Source of the DNA: Streptomyces sp. NBC_01216
GTDB taxonomy: Bacteria > Actinomycetota > Actinomycetes > Streptomycetales > Streptomycetaceae
Length of the DNA stretch: 64,000 nt
NCBI RefSeq assembly: GCF_035994945.1
Contig: NZ_CP108677.1
Span: 3,100,001 to 3,164,000, forward strand
Direction: 5' to 3'
A model generated the notes under the pieces. The model saw only the letters and a list, made by a program, of their open reading frames with translations. It had not been told where the DNA came from and did no database searches. Every line of letters begins with the position of its first letter. The stretch's first letter is position 1. Positions 26,157 through 34,741 of this stretch are shown piece by piece. The position numbers and the translations under genes are program-made.

Positions 26157-27803
26157 CTATCCGGCGCGACGGTGGATCTTGGAACGGGAGCGCTTCTCGA
26201 TGTACATCCGCTGGTCGGCGGAGTTCAGGACCTCTTCGACGCTCATGCCGCACTCGGCCCAGCCGATGCCGAAACTCGCGCCCACCCGGACGGCCCGCCC
26301 GTCGACCCGGATCGGCGGGATGATCGCGTTGCGCAGCCGTACGGCGAGGTCGGCGGCGTCGGCCGCGCCGAGGCCGTCGGCGAGGACGACGAACTCGTCT
26401 CCGCCGAGCCGGGCGACGGTGTCCCCGTCGCGGACTCCGGTGGTGAGGCGACGGGCGACCTCGATGAGGACGGCGTCGCCGGTGTGGTGACCGAAACGGT
26501 CGTTGATCGACTTGAAGCCGTCGAGGTCGCAGAAGAGGACGGCGAGCCCCTTCGTCCCGTCGTCGACCTCACCCCCCGAGGGGGCGACGAGGTGGACGTG
26601 GTGGTCGTACGGGCCGGCGACCGTGTCGAATCCGAAGCCGTGCTCGTGGCCGTAGGGCGCGTCGTACCCGCCGTCGTACCCGCCGTCGAGGCCCTCCGCC
26701 TCGACGGCTCGGGCGGCGTGCGGGCGCTCGCAGATCCGGGCGCTGAGCCGGGAGCGGAGCTCGGCGCTGTTGGGCAGCCCGGTGAGGGCGTCGTGCGAGG
26801 CGCGGTGGGCGAGCTGGAGCTCGTGACGCTTGCGTTCCTCGATGTCCTCGACGTGGGTGAGCAGGAAACGGGGGCCGTCCGCGGTGTCGGCCACGACGGA
26901 GTTGCGCAGCGAGACCCAGACGTAGGTGCCGTCCCGGCGGGCCAGACGCAGCTCGGCCCGGCCCCCTTCGGCGGAGGTACGCAGCAGGGTGCCGATGTCC
27001 TCGGGGTGGACGAGATCGGCGAAGGAGTACCGGCGCATGATCGAGGCGGGCCGGCCGAGGAGGCGGCACAGGGCGTCGTTGGCGCGCAGCAGCCGCCCGT
27101 GCTGGTCGCCGCCCATCTCGGCGATGGCCATGCCGGAGGGCGCGTACTCGAATGCCTGCCGAAAGGACTCCTCGCTGGCCCGCAGCGCCTGCTGCTCGCG
27201 TTCCAGGCGGACCAGGGCGCGCTGCATGTTGGCCCGTAGCCGGGCGTTGCTGATCGCGATCGCCGACTGGGAGGCGTACATCTGGAGGGCTTCCTGGCCC
27301 CAGGGTCCGGGGTGGCGGCCGTTGCGGGGGCGGTCGACGGAGATCACGCCGAGGAGCTCACGGCCGGAGCCGGAGGCGTACATGGGGGCGTAGAGGCGGT
27401 CGTGGGGATGCCATTCGTCCTCGAAACGGGGTGCGGGACCCTCGGTGTGCCACTGCGGCACGTCGTCCTCGATGAGGACCCAGCCCTCGGTGTGCGGTAT
27501 GAACCGCAGGTCGCCCCAGGCGACCCCCATGGAAAGCCGTCGCTCCCAGGAGGCGCGGGAGCCGACGCGTCCGGTGATCAGGGCCTCGGCGGCGGGGCTG
27601 CCGGCGAGGGCGGCGACGACGAGGTCGCCGTCGGGGCGTACGAGGTTGACGCAGGCCAGCTCATAGTTGAGACCGGCGACGATGCCGTCCGCGACGGTCT
27701 GGAGCGTGTCGGCCAGACTGCGGGCTGTATTGAGGTCGGCCACGACCCGGTGCAGCTGCCGCAGGGTCGCAAGACGGACATAGGGCTCCGACTCGGTCTC
27801 CAT
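26157..27803 (-). CDS. cdgB: GAF-PAS-GGDEF diguanylate cyclase CdgB
   Basis: A 548-residue c-di-GMP synthase controlling streptomycete development. Residues 10-190 form a GAF domain, 210-335 a PAS/PAC domain (ESFRQAFEYAPSGMAIAEMG; FLLTHVEDIEERKRHEL), and 345-545 the GGDEF domain. The active site is RLGGDEFVVL (GGDEF 467-471) and the inhibitory I-site RDGD (458-461) is intact five residues upstream. A Gly-Tyr-Asp/His-rich insert (GGYDGGYDAPYGHEHG) sits in the early GGDEF domain. ATG 27803 (METESEPYVRL) has GGAG at ideal spacing; a GTG at 27854 extends the frame without one. BldD-like and Crp-like sites lie upstream. Confidence 0.93.
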   Translation of the reverse strand: METESEPYVRLATLRQLHRVVADLNTARSLADTLQTVADGIVAGLNYELACVNLVRPDGDLVVAALAGSPAAEALITGRVGSRASWERRLSMGVAWGDLRFIPHTEGWVLIEDDVPQWHTEGPAPRFEDEWHPHDRLYAPMYASGSGRELLGVISVDRPRNGRHPGPWGQEALQMYASQSAIAISNARLRANMQRALVRLEREQQALRASEESFRQAFEYAPSGMAIAEMGGDQHGRLLRANDALCRLLGRPASIMRRYSFADLVHPEDIGTLLRTSAEGGRAELRLARRDGTYVWVSLRNSVVADTADGPRFLLTHVEDIEERKRHELQLAHRASHDALTGLPNSAELRSRLSARICERPHAARAVEAEGLDGGYDGGYDAPYGHEHGFGFDTVAGPYDHHVHLVAPSGGEVDDGTKGLAVLFCDLDGFKSINDRFGHHTGDAVLIEVARRLTTGVRDGDTVARLGGDEFVVLADGLGAADAADLAVRLRNAIIPPIRVDGRAVRVGASFGIGWAECGMSVEEVLNSADQRMYIEKRSRSKIHRRAG

Positions 27804-27901
27804 CGTTCGCTCTCCCCGAGACCTCGACAGCAACTCCAGGGTTCTCATCGGCACTCGTGCTGCATTGTCCCCGCCACTGAATCACAGCGAGCTGTGCACC
27901 C

Positions 27902-27916
27902 GGTACACAGGGTCAA
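27902..27916. promoter_or_regulatory. candidate BldD box upstream of cdgB
   Basis: GGTACACAGGGTCAA agrees with the BldD motif nTnACnCWGnGTnAn at all conserved positions but the first T. It overlaps a minus-strand TTGACC that could act as a -35. cdgB is a known BldD target in S. coelicolor. Confidence 0.5.
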
Positions 27917-27930
27917 CAAATACTGGGCTC

Positions 27931-27946
27931 TGTGACTCAAGTCACA
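27931..27946. promoter_or_regulatory. perfect CRP-type palindrome between cdgB and flavin reductase
   Basis: TGTGACTCAAGTCACA equals the classic TGTGA-N6-TCACA site of Crp/Fnr-family regulators. It lies 136 bp before cdgB and about 159 bp before the divergent flavin reductase start. Confidence 0.6.
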
Positions 27947-28096
27947 AGGGGTGGTGTGGAGGCACGGAGGCGCGCGAAGGGCTCCCGGCCGAGGCACCCG
28001 GGGCGCGTGGAACGCGCGGGTCCTAGGACCCGCGAGGGGCCTCGGCTGGTCCCCCGGCCCGATGCGGACCCCGAACCGTCGGACTAGCGTGCGGGT

Positions 28097-28660
28097 GTGC
28101 TGCAGAAGACCCCCACCGCGCCCCCCGTGTCGGATCTCGCCATCCCCCATGCTGAGGGGGTGAGCAACGACGACTTCCGGGCGGCCATGTCCCGCCTCGC
28201 GGCGGGCGTGGTGCTGGTGACGGCCCACGACCCGGACGACGGCCCGCGCGGTGAGGACGTCGGCATGACGGCCACCGCGTTCATGTCGGTCTCCCTCGAT
28301 CCGCCGCTGGTCCTGGTCAGCCTGCGCAACGATTCCCGCATGGACGACCTGCTGGCCGAGGTCCCGGTCTGGGCGGTCTCGCTGCTGACGGAGAACCAGC
28401 GGCAGATCGCGGGACGCTTCGCGATGAAGGGCCGCGTGAGCGACCGCCTCCTGTTCGAGGACGTGGACCTCACCCGCGGCGAACGGAGCGGCGCGCCCCT
28501 GGTCGCCGGCGCGTTGGCGACGCTGGAGTGCCACACGGAGTCCCGGGTGGTCGCCGGAGACCACACCCTGGTCGTCGGCCGCGTCCTGACGGCCGCGCTC
28601 CCGTCGTCGGAGTCCGGCCCACTGACCCACTTCCGCGGTAAGTACCGCCGACTGGGCTGA
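28097..28660 (+). CDS. flavin reductase-like FMN-binding protein
   Basis: A 187-residue split-barrel flavoprotein: [41 protein letters not shown] (FMN-binding core), [20 protein letters not shown], and a C-terminal FRGKYRRLG. Such proteins supply reduced flavin to monooxygenases or act as small oxidoreductases. GTG 28097 is used because TAGCGT ends six bases before it (leaderless pattern); GTG 28160, at VSNDDFRAA, is an alternative start. It is divergent from cdgB and converges on arfB. Confidence 0.82.
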   Translation: MLQKTPTAPPVSDLAIPHAEGVSNDDFRAAMSRLAAGVVLVTAHDPDDGPRGEDVGMTATAFMSVSLDPPLVLVSLRNDSRMDDLLAEVPVWAVSLLTENQRQIAGRFAMKGRVSDRLLFEDVDLTRGERSGAPLVAGALATLECHTESRVVAGDHTLVVGRVLTAALPSSESGPLTHFRGKYRRLG

Positions 28661-28752
28661 CCCGGCCCCGGCCGCCGCCGGAGAGGACGGAGAGGAACCG
28701 GACGCCCGCGGGCCCTGTCCGGTCGCGGCGCGGGACGCCCGGAGGCACCCGG

Positions 28753-29226
28753 TCAGGACCAGTCGCGGCCCTGGCGGCCCCGCTTGGTCTCGCCGCGCCG
28801 CTTCTTCACCCGCAGACGGCGCTCGTTGATGCCGCGGGGGATCCTGGTCGCGCGGCGGGGCTTCGGAGGCGGGGCCGTGGCCTCGGCCAGGAGCGCGGCG
28901 AGACGGACCGCGGCCGTCTCGCGGTTGCGCCACTGGGACCGGTGGTCCGATGCCCGGACCGTCAGCACCCCGCCGACCAGCCGGGACTCCAGCCGCTCCA
29001 GCGCCCGCGCCTTCCAGACCTCCGGGAGGGCCTCCGTACGCGCCAGGTCGAAGCGGAGCTCCACCTGCGAGTCACTCGTGTTGACGTGCTGGCCACCCGG
29101 CCCGGAGGACCGCGAGAAACGCCACATGAGCTCGGCCTCGGGCAGCGAGACGGAGCCGCGGATGAGGTGCTTCCCCGGGGCCCGCGCCCCGGCCCCCCGT
29201 ACTTCGGAACCGGACATGTCATCCAT
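28753..29226 (-). CDS. arfB: ArfB-type peptidyl-tRNA hydrolase (ribosome rescue)
   Basis: A 157-residue release-factor-like protein that frees stalled ribosomes by hydrolysing peptidyl-tRNA. The GGQ motif is [18 protein letters not shown] (Gly44-Gly45-Gln46). A Lys/Arg-rich tail ([20 protein letters not shown]) follows, which in ArfB enters the empty mRNA channel. The codon-recognition domain of true release factors is absent, as expected. ATG 29226 has GAGGGG just upstream. Convergent with the flavin reductase gene. Confidence 0.9.
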   Translation of the reverse strand: MDDMSGSEVRGAGARAPGKHLIRGSVSLPEAELMWRFSRSSGPGGQHVNTSDSQVELRFDLARTEALPEVWKARALERLESRLVGGVLTVRASDHRSQWRNRETAAVRLAALLAEATAPPPKPRRATRIPRGINERRLRVKKRRGETKRGRQGRDWS

Positions 29227-29361
29227 GGTCCCCCTCGGCGGGCCCCCGCGTCACCCTCTTTTCATACCGTTGCGCCGCTGTGGAACCGGCGCGGCACCCT
29301 CCGCGTTATCCCGGGTAGGCGACACCACACTGTCAACGAAGCACGAAGAAAGGGACTTCCC

Positions 29362-29937
29362 ATGGCTGTAAGCCTGTCCAAGGGCGGCAACGTCTCCCTG
29401 ACCAAGGAGGCACCGGGCCTGACCGCCGTCACCGTGGGCCTCGGCTGGGACGTCCGCACCACCACCGGCACCGACTTCGACCTGGACGCCTCGGCGATCG
29501 GGGTCGACGCCGCCGGCAAGGTCGCCTCCGACGCGCACTTCGTCTTCTTCAACAACAAGTCCACCCCGGACCAGACCATCGTCCACACCGGTGACAACCG
29601 CACCGGCGAGGGCGGCGGCGACGACGAGCAGATCAACGTCAACCTGGCCGGCCTCCCCACCGACGTCGACAAGATCGTCTTCCCGGTCTCCATCTACGAC
29701 GCGGTCTCCCGCTCGCAGAACTTCGGCCAGGTACGCAACGCGTACATCCGCATCGTGAACCAGGCCGGCGGCACCGAGATCGCCCGCTACGACCTCTCCG
29801 AGGACGCCGCCGTCGAGACCGCCATGGTCTTCGGCGAGCTCTACCGCAACGGCGCCGAGTGGAAGTTCCGCGCGGTCGGCCAGGGCTACGCCGCGGGCCT
29901 GGAGGGCATCGCCCGCGACTTCGGCGTGAACATCTGA
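29362..29937 (+). CDS. TerD-family calcium-binding stress protein
   Basis: A 191-residue cytoplasmic protein with the full TerD pattern: [37 protein letters not shown] (metal-binding Asp cluster), [38 protein letters not shown] and [20 protein letters not shown]. The family binds Ca2+ and is linked to tellurite and other stress tolerance and to calcium signalling during development. ATG 29362 follows an agaaaggga ribosome site. A small hairpin terminator lies ten bases after the stop. It appears monocistronic. Confidence 0.93.
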   Translation: MAVSLSKGGNVSLTKEAPGLTAVTVGLGWDVRTTTGTDFDLDASAIGVDAAGKVASDAHFVFFNNKSTPDQTIVHTGDNRTGEGGGDDEQINVNLAGLPTDVDKIVFPVSIYDAVSRSQNFGQVRNAYIRIVNQAGGTEIARYDLSEDAAVETAMVFGELYRNGAEWKFRAVGQGYAAGLEGIARDFGVNI

Positions 29938-29947
29938 CGTACCCGTC

Positions 29948-29971
29948 GTCCGGCGGACGCTTCCGCCGGAC
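29948..29971 (+). terminator. terminator of the TerD gene
   Basis: GTCCGGCGGA (29948-29957) pairs perfectly with 29962-29971 around a four-base loop. A second 12-bp stem (GGCCGGTGACCG 30008-30019 with 30031-30042) follows. Confidence 0.6.
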
Positions 29972-30117
29972 ACGCTGACGGCGGCGGACCGGGACGGCCG
30001 CACGCGTGGCCGGTGACCGACTCCTGACGGCGGTCACCGGCCGCGGCGGGACCGGACCGGAACACCGCCGTCGCCACGGAGCCCCGGCCTCACCGCCGGG
30101 GCTCTACGCTTTCCCGC

Positions 30118-30630
30118 GTGATCGTCGAAGCCCTCGCCCCCGGCGAAGCCCACGCCCTGCCCGGCCCGCTGCTCACCGAACTCACCGCGCTCTACGCCTC
30201 CAACCGCGCCTTCCACCAGCTCTCCGGTGACTTCCCGGACCCCGACGACATCAGCCCCGAGCAGGTCGCCGCCGCTCTCGCCGACGAGTTGGCACAGCCC
30301 GGCACCGAGGTCCTGCTCGCCCGCTCCGAGGGCCGGCTCGTCGGCATCGCCGTCACCCTCGCGCGCCACCCCGACCCGGACCGGCCGGACCCGTGGATCG
30401 GCCTGCTGATGATCGACGCCCGCGCGCACGGCGCCGGCCACGGGAGCCGGCTCGCCGGCCTGGTCGAGTCACGCTTCCGCTCGGCGGGGCGCACCGGCCT
30501 GTGCCTCGCCGTCCTGGAGAACAACCCCCGGGCCCTCCGCTTCTGGCGCTCCCTCGGTTACGAGGAGACCGACCGCCGGCCGGACCTCCGGCACGGCCGC
30601 CCGTGCGTCGTCCTGCGCAAGGCCCTCTGA
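30118..30630 (+). CDS. GNAT-family N-acetyltransferase
   Basis: A 170-residue acetyl-CoA-dependent acyltransferase. The acetyl-CoA loop lies in IDARAHGAGHGSRLAGLVES, followed by the terminal NNPRALRFWRSLGYEETDR. The substrate is unknown. GTG 30118 has no Shine-Dalgarno; TACGCT (30105-30110) ends seven bases before it, so a leaderless mRNA is likely. The gene ends 40 bp before the convergent M1 peptidase gene. Confidence 0.85.
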   Translation: MIVEALAPGEAHALPGPLLTELTALYASNRAFHQLSGDFPDPDDISPEQVAAALADELAQPGTEVLLARSEGRLVGIAVTLARHPDPDRPDPWIGLLMIDARAHGAGHGSRLAGLVESRFRSAGRTGLCLAVLENNPRALRFWRSLGYEETDRRPDLRHGRPCVVLRKAL

Positions 30631-30670
30631 CGCACGGCCGCCCGGCACGCGGAGGCCCGCGGCACGAGGG

Positions 30671-32089
30671 TCAGGGCGCGTCGGGGCTGTCCGGCTTGTC
30701 GTCGCCGTAGAGCCACACGTCCCACAGCTCGCTCAGATCCTCGCCCGCCACGTCCTCCGCATAGGCCGTGAAGTCCTCCGTGGAGGCGTTGCCGTGCCAG
30801 TGCTCGACCGGCCAGCCCGCGAGGATCTCGTAGAACGTGTCGTCCCCGACCGTCTGCCGCAGCCGGTGCAGGACCATCGCGCCCCGCTGGTAGACCGGCG
30901 GGGCGAAGAGGTCCCGCGCGGTCGGCGGATCGGCCGGCGGGAAGGCCCAGTTGGCCTCGTCGGCGAACGCCTTCTCGAAGCCGCGCTGGGCCGGAGTGTC
31001 CTCGAAGTCCTCGGCGTACAGCCACTCCGCGTAGGTCGCGAAGGACTCGTTCAGCCACATGTCCCGCCAGGTCGCGGGCGAGACGGAATTCCCGTACCAC
31101 TGGTGGGCCAGCTCGTGCACCAGTGTCGGCACGTCGAAGGCACCGTGCGGGAAGACCGGCCGGGTCTGGGTCTCCAGCGCGTAGTCGACGTCGCCGTCCG
31201 GTTCGACGATCGCACCTGTGGAGGAGAAGGGATACGGCCCGAAGTTCTCCTGTTCCCAGTCGAGGAGTTCGGGGATGCGGCCGAGCAGCGCGGCGCTCCC
31301 GGCCGCGACCGACGGGTCGGCGGCGGTCAGCACGGGGATCCCGGACGGAGTGGTCGTGGCGGTGGTCGTGTAGCGGCCGACGGCGACCATGGCGAGATAG
31401 CTCGCCATCGGCTGCGCGGAGTGCCAGACGGACGTGGTCCGGCCGCCGGCCGTCCGCTCCGAGGTCCGCTCGCCGTTGGAGAAGCCCCGCAGCCCCTCCG
31501 GGACGGTGAGCGTGATGTCGTACGTCGCCTTGTCCGACGGGTGGTGGTTGCCGGGGAACCAGGCCAGGGAACCGGCGGGTTCGCCGAGCGCGAGCGCTCC
31601 GTCCGCCGTCTTCAGCCAGCCCTCCCCCGAGCCGTCCGCGTCGTTGATCTTCTCGGGGGTGCCGTCGTAGGTGACGACGACCCGGAAGGTGCTGCCTTCG
31701 TCGATGTCGTCACGGGGCCGGAGCGTCAGCTCGTTCCCCGCCCGGTTGACGGCCGCCGCCGCACCGTCGACGGTGGCCCGGCGGACGGTGAGACCGGCGA
31801 GATCGAGGTTGAAGGCGCTGAGGTCCTGGGTGGCGCGGGCGGTGATCTCGGCGGTGGCGTCGAGTCGGTCGCGCGCCGGGTCGTAGTCGAGGCTCAGGGC
31901 GTAGTGCCGCACGTCGTAGCCGCCGTTGCCGAGACGGGGGAAGTACGGGTCGCGCAGCCCGGCGGCGCCGGGGGTTCCGTGGACACCGCCGCCGTGCGCC
32001 CCGTCCCCGCCGGTGCAGCCGACGAGAGACACCAGCAGAACCGCCGCCGCGGCGGCCGGGACGATGCGGGCTCGGCTGTGCTGTCTCAC
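30671..32089 (-). CDS. M1-family metallopeptidase lipoprotein
   Basis: A 472-residue secreted zinc aminopeptidase-like protein. It has a lipoprotein signal with lipobox LVGC (Cys25), an N-terminal beta domain (YDVRHYALSLDYDPARDRLD), and the gluzincin site HELAHQWYGN (His325, His329) with the third ligand Glu348 in WLNESFATYAEW. The substrate-binding motif reads LETQTRP in place of GAMEN. The shortened C-terminus is typical of bacterial surface M1 enzymes. GTG 32089 has TAGGAT six bases upstream (minus strand 32101-32096), suggesting leaderless expression. Confidence 0.9.
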   Translation of the reverse strand: MRQHSRARIVPAAAAAVLLVSLVGCTGGDGAHGGGVHGTPGAAGLRDPYFPRLGNGGYDVRHYALSLDYDPARDRLDATAEITARATQDLSAFNLDLAGLTVRRATVDGAAAAVNRAGNELTLRPRDDIDEGSTFRVVVTYDGTPEKINDADGSGEGWLKTADGALALGEPAGSLAWFPGNHHPSDKATYDITLTVPEGLRGFSNGERTSERTAGGRTTSVWHSAQPMASYLAMVAVGRYTTTATTTPSGIPVLTAADPSVAAGSAALLGRIPELLDWEQENFGPYPFSSTGAIVEPDGDVDYALETQTRPVFPHGAFDVPTLVHELAHQWYGNSVSPATWRDMWLNESFATYAEWLYAEDFEDTPAQRGFEKAFADEANWAFPPADPPTARDLFAPPVYQRGAMVLHRLRQTVGDDTFYEILAGWPVEHWHGNASTEDFTAYAEDVAGEDLSELWDVWLYGDDKPDSPDAP

Positions 32090-32287
32090 CCGCCGATCCT
32101 ACGCAGCGGCTCCCGCCACGGCACGGCGCGGGCCGCCGGAGTACGAGCGGACGCGGCGTCTCCGCGGCGGCCTGACCGCCTCCCGACGCCGGGGGCGCCG
32201 GGGCCTGGAGTGCCCTGACCGCCCGTGCCGGGAAGGCACGGCTCCCGGCGGGGAGGTCGTGCCACGCCGGGAGTCTCCCGGTCGGAG

Positions 32288-32592
32288 CTACTCACCGAGC
32301 GCCTCGACACCCGCCCGCGCGAACCTCTCGTCCAGGTCGCCGCTGGGCGCGCCGGCGACCCCGGTACCGGCGACCGGGGCGCCCTTGACGGTGACGGCCG
32401 CGCCACCGGCGAGGAAGAGGGTGCCGGAGATGTCCTTCAGCTGGGGCGCCTGGGCGAGGCGGCCGGCCGGCACGGAGGTCGGGGCGTTCCAGGCGACCGC
32501 GGTGAACGCCTTGCGCTCGGCGGACACGTGGGACTGCGGGCCGGCGCGTCGCCGCGCAGGGTCACGAGGGTGGTGCCGTCGCGGGCCGAACA
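32288..32592 (-). pseudogene. GlcG/HbpS-like heme-binding protein, truncated and frameshifted
   Basis: The C-terminal part is clear: HVSAERKAFTAVAWNAPTS, LKDISGTLFLAGGAAVTVKG and DLDERFARAGVEALGE. Upstream, ARDGTTLVTLRGD lies in another minus-strand frame; losing one G near 32547 explains the shift, since restoring it gives RGDGAGPQSHVSAERK. Everything before ARDG, roughly the first third, is missing and the sequence runs straight into the FAD-monooxygenase upstream region. Intact HbpS/GlcG proteins bind heme or act in redox sensing. This copy cannot make a normal protein. Confidence 0.72.
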
Positions 32593-32654
32593 CACCATCC
32601 TGCTACTCTGCGTAGCCTGTCCATCGCAAGGTGTCACCATGAGTGGGAGCGCGC

Positions 32655-33872
32655 GTGAAGATCGCCTGCGTCGGAGGCGGGCCCGCCGGCCTGTACTTCT
32701 CCATCCTGATGAAGCGGCAGGACCCGTCCCACGACATCACCGTCTACGAGCGGAACCCGGCCGGCGCCACCTACGGCTGGGGTGTCACGTACTGGGCCGG
32801 GCTGCTGGACAAACTGCGGGCCGGCGACCCCGAGTCCGCCGCGTCGATCAGCGCCGCCTCGGTCACCTGGACCGACGGCGTCGCCATCGTCCGCGAGGAG
32901 CGGACGGTCCACCGCGGGGACGAGGGTTTCGGCATCGGGCGCCGCGCCATGCTCGCGCTGCTCACCGAGAGAGCCGAATCCCTGGGCGTACGGGTCGAGT
33001 TCGAACACGAGGTCAGCGACCCGGCCGCCGACCCGGAGCTGGCCGGTGCCGATCTGGTCGTCGCGTGCGACGGGGTGAACAGCGCGCTGCGCGAGCGTCA
33101 CGCCGCCCACTTCGGCTCGGAGGTCGCCCTCGGCCGCAACCGGTACGTCTGGCTCGGCACCACCAAGGTCTTCGACTCCTTCACCTTCTCCTTCGTCGAG
33201 ACCGACCACGGCTGGATCTGGTGCTACGCCTACGGCTTCAGCGGCGAGCGGTCGACCTGCGTGGTGGAGTGCTCCCCCGAGACCTGGCGCGGGCTCGGGC
33301 TCGACCTGCTGGACGAGGCGGACAGCCTGGCCCTGCTGGAGAAGCTCTTCGCGGGCCTCCTGGAGGGGCATCCGCTGATCGGCCGCGCCCAGACCGGCGG
33401 CAGCGCGCAGTGGCTCAACTTCCGGACCCTGACCAACCGCACCTGGCACCACGGCAACCTGGTCCTGCTCGGCGACGCCGCTCACACCACGCACTACTCG
33501 ATCGGCGCCGGCACCACACTCGCCCTGGAGGACGCTCTCGCGCTCGCCGAAGCCCTGCGCGCGAACACCGGGGACCTCGACACAGCACTGAGCCACTACG
33601 GGCGGCGTCGGCGCGCCGAGCTCCTCTCGGCGCAGAGCGCGGCCCGCTACAGCGCCCGCTGGTACGAGAACCTCCCGCGCTACATGCGCCTCGCCCCGGT
33701 CCAGATGTTCGCCCTCCTCGGCCAGCGGCACTCCCCGCTGCTCCCGCACGTCCCGCCGCAGCTCTACTACCGGATCGACAAGGCCGCCGACCAGCTGGAG
33801 CCGCTGCGCCGACTGAAGCGCTGGCTGGGCCCGAGAGTCGCCCGCACCCTGCACGCCCGCACCCGCGACTGA
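32655..33872 (+). CDS. FAD-dependent monooxygenase (PHBH-like)
   Basis: A 405-residue flavoprotein. The dinucleotide fold is VKIACVGGGPAGLYFSILMK and the second FAD motif is LLGDAAHTTHYSIGAGTTLA. The sequence is closest in style to the N-terminal half of salicylyl-CoA 5-hydroxylase and anthraniloyl-CoA monooxygenase, but the reductase half is absent. GTG 32655 is chosen for gggag five bases upstream; GTG 32643 is an alternative. It would hydroxylate an aromatic substrate using NAD(P)H and O2; the substrate is unknown. Confidence 0.82.
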   Translation: MKIACVGGGPAGLYFSILMKRQDPSHDITVYERNPAGATYGWGVTYWAGLLDKLRAGDPESAASISAASVTWTDGVAIVREERTVHRGDEGFGIGRRAMLALLTERAESLGVRVEFEHEVSDPAADPELAGADLVVACDGVNSALRERHAAHFGSEVALGRNRYVWLGTTKVFDSFTFSFVETDHGWIWCYAYGFSGERSTCVVECSPETWRGLGLDLLDEADSLALLEKLFAGLLEGHPLIGRAQTGGSAQWLNFRTLTNRTWHHGNLVLLGDAAHTTHYSIGAGTTLALEDALALAEALRANTGDLDTALSHYGRRRRAELLSAQSAARYSARWYENLPRYMRLAPVQMFALLGQRHSPLLPHVPPQLYYRIDKAADQLEPLRRLKRWLGPRVARTLHARTRD

Positions 33873-34036
33873 GAGCCTGTCGGGGCCGCCTTCGATCGAC
33901 AGGCGGATGCGGTCTGATGCGCGCGATTCCAAGGCGTCGGGAGGTGCTGTAGCGGAGCTACCGGGGTATCCCGGTAGCTCCGGCAGCGTGCGTGCCAGGG
34001 CGTGACCACCCGTGCAGAGGCCACCCGACAGGCTCT
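33870..34036. repeat. MITE-like imperfect palindrome, 167 bp
   Basis: Terminal inverted repeats AGAGCCTGTCGGG (33870-33882) and CCCGACAGGCTCT (34024-34036) enclose a perfect 12-bp central stem (GGAGCTACCGGG 33954-33965 / 33970-33981, loop gtat). It encodes nothing and sits between the monooxygenase stop and the next gene. The structure suggests a non-autonomous miniature element or REP-type hairpin; copy number elsewhere is not visible here. Confidence 0.6.
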
Positions 34037-34135
34037 GAGCGCCGAGCGGACGCGCCGGCCGGCCCGCCCACGCCGGGCGGACCGGTGCCACGGCGGGCGG
34101 ACGTCGCGCTCCGCCCGGCGTGGGACCATCGACCC

Positions 34136-34636
34136 GTGCTCGACATCGGCTACTCCCTCTCCCGCCGCTTCCCCGACCCCCCGCAGACCGACTACCGGCG
34201 GGCGGACGTCCACGCCCTGCGGCACGACCTCTTCTGCGGCGACGTCTACCTCGCCGACCCGAAGGCCGACCGCGAGGTGTCCACAGCCTGGGGATGGGTG
34301 CCGGTGCTCGACTTCGCCTGGGCCCTGTGCGACATCGTCGAGCGCCTCGACCGCGACCCGCGCGGCAGCCGGTCCGCGCGACCCCAGTACGCCGAACTCG
34401 ACTTCACCGAGTCCTCCGACCTCATGCTCTTCGAGCGGCGCTTCGGCTGGGTGGACGTCGAGGCCGACTGGATGCCCGGCGACGAACCCCCGCTCACCTT
34501 CGGCCACACCGAGCTGCGCCGCGAGGCACGCGACTTCCTGCACGACCTCATCGCCGACCTCACCGACATGCACGAGGGCCTCGGCGACAACCCGGCGATC
34601 TGGGACCTCCAGGCCCGCTTCCCCCGCGTCCCCTGA
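34136..34636 (+). CDS. conserved hypothetical protein
   Basis: A 166-residue soluble acidic protein without a recognised family. It starts VLDIGYSLSRRFPDPPQTDY, has FCGDVYLADPKADREVSTAW, WVPVLDFAWALCDIVERLDR and a helical C-terminus (LRREARDFLHDLIADLTDMH). GTG 34136 is used because conserved-looking sequence begins there; the frame is open to 33992, but that part lies in the palindromic repeat. It has no signal peptide, membrane helix or metal motif, and ends before a convergent pentapeptide gene. Confidence 0.6.
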   Translation: MLDIGYSLSRRFPDPPQTDYRRADVHALRHDLFCGDVYLADPKADREVSTAWGWVPVLDFAWALCDIVERLDRDPRGSRSARPQYAELDFTESSDLMLFERRFGWVDVEADWMPGDEPPLTFGHTELRREARDFLHDLIADLTDMHEGLGDNPAIWDLQARFPRVP

Positions 34637-34741
34637 ACGCCTCGGGAAGCACCCGCCCCGCGGCGCGCCACCGACCGTCCGGCCGCCCGGTCCCCGCGCC
34701 CCCGTCACGGCGGCCACCACGCATCCGCACGGCCGGTGACG

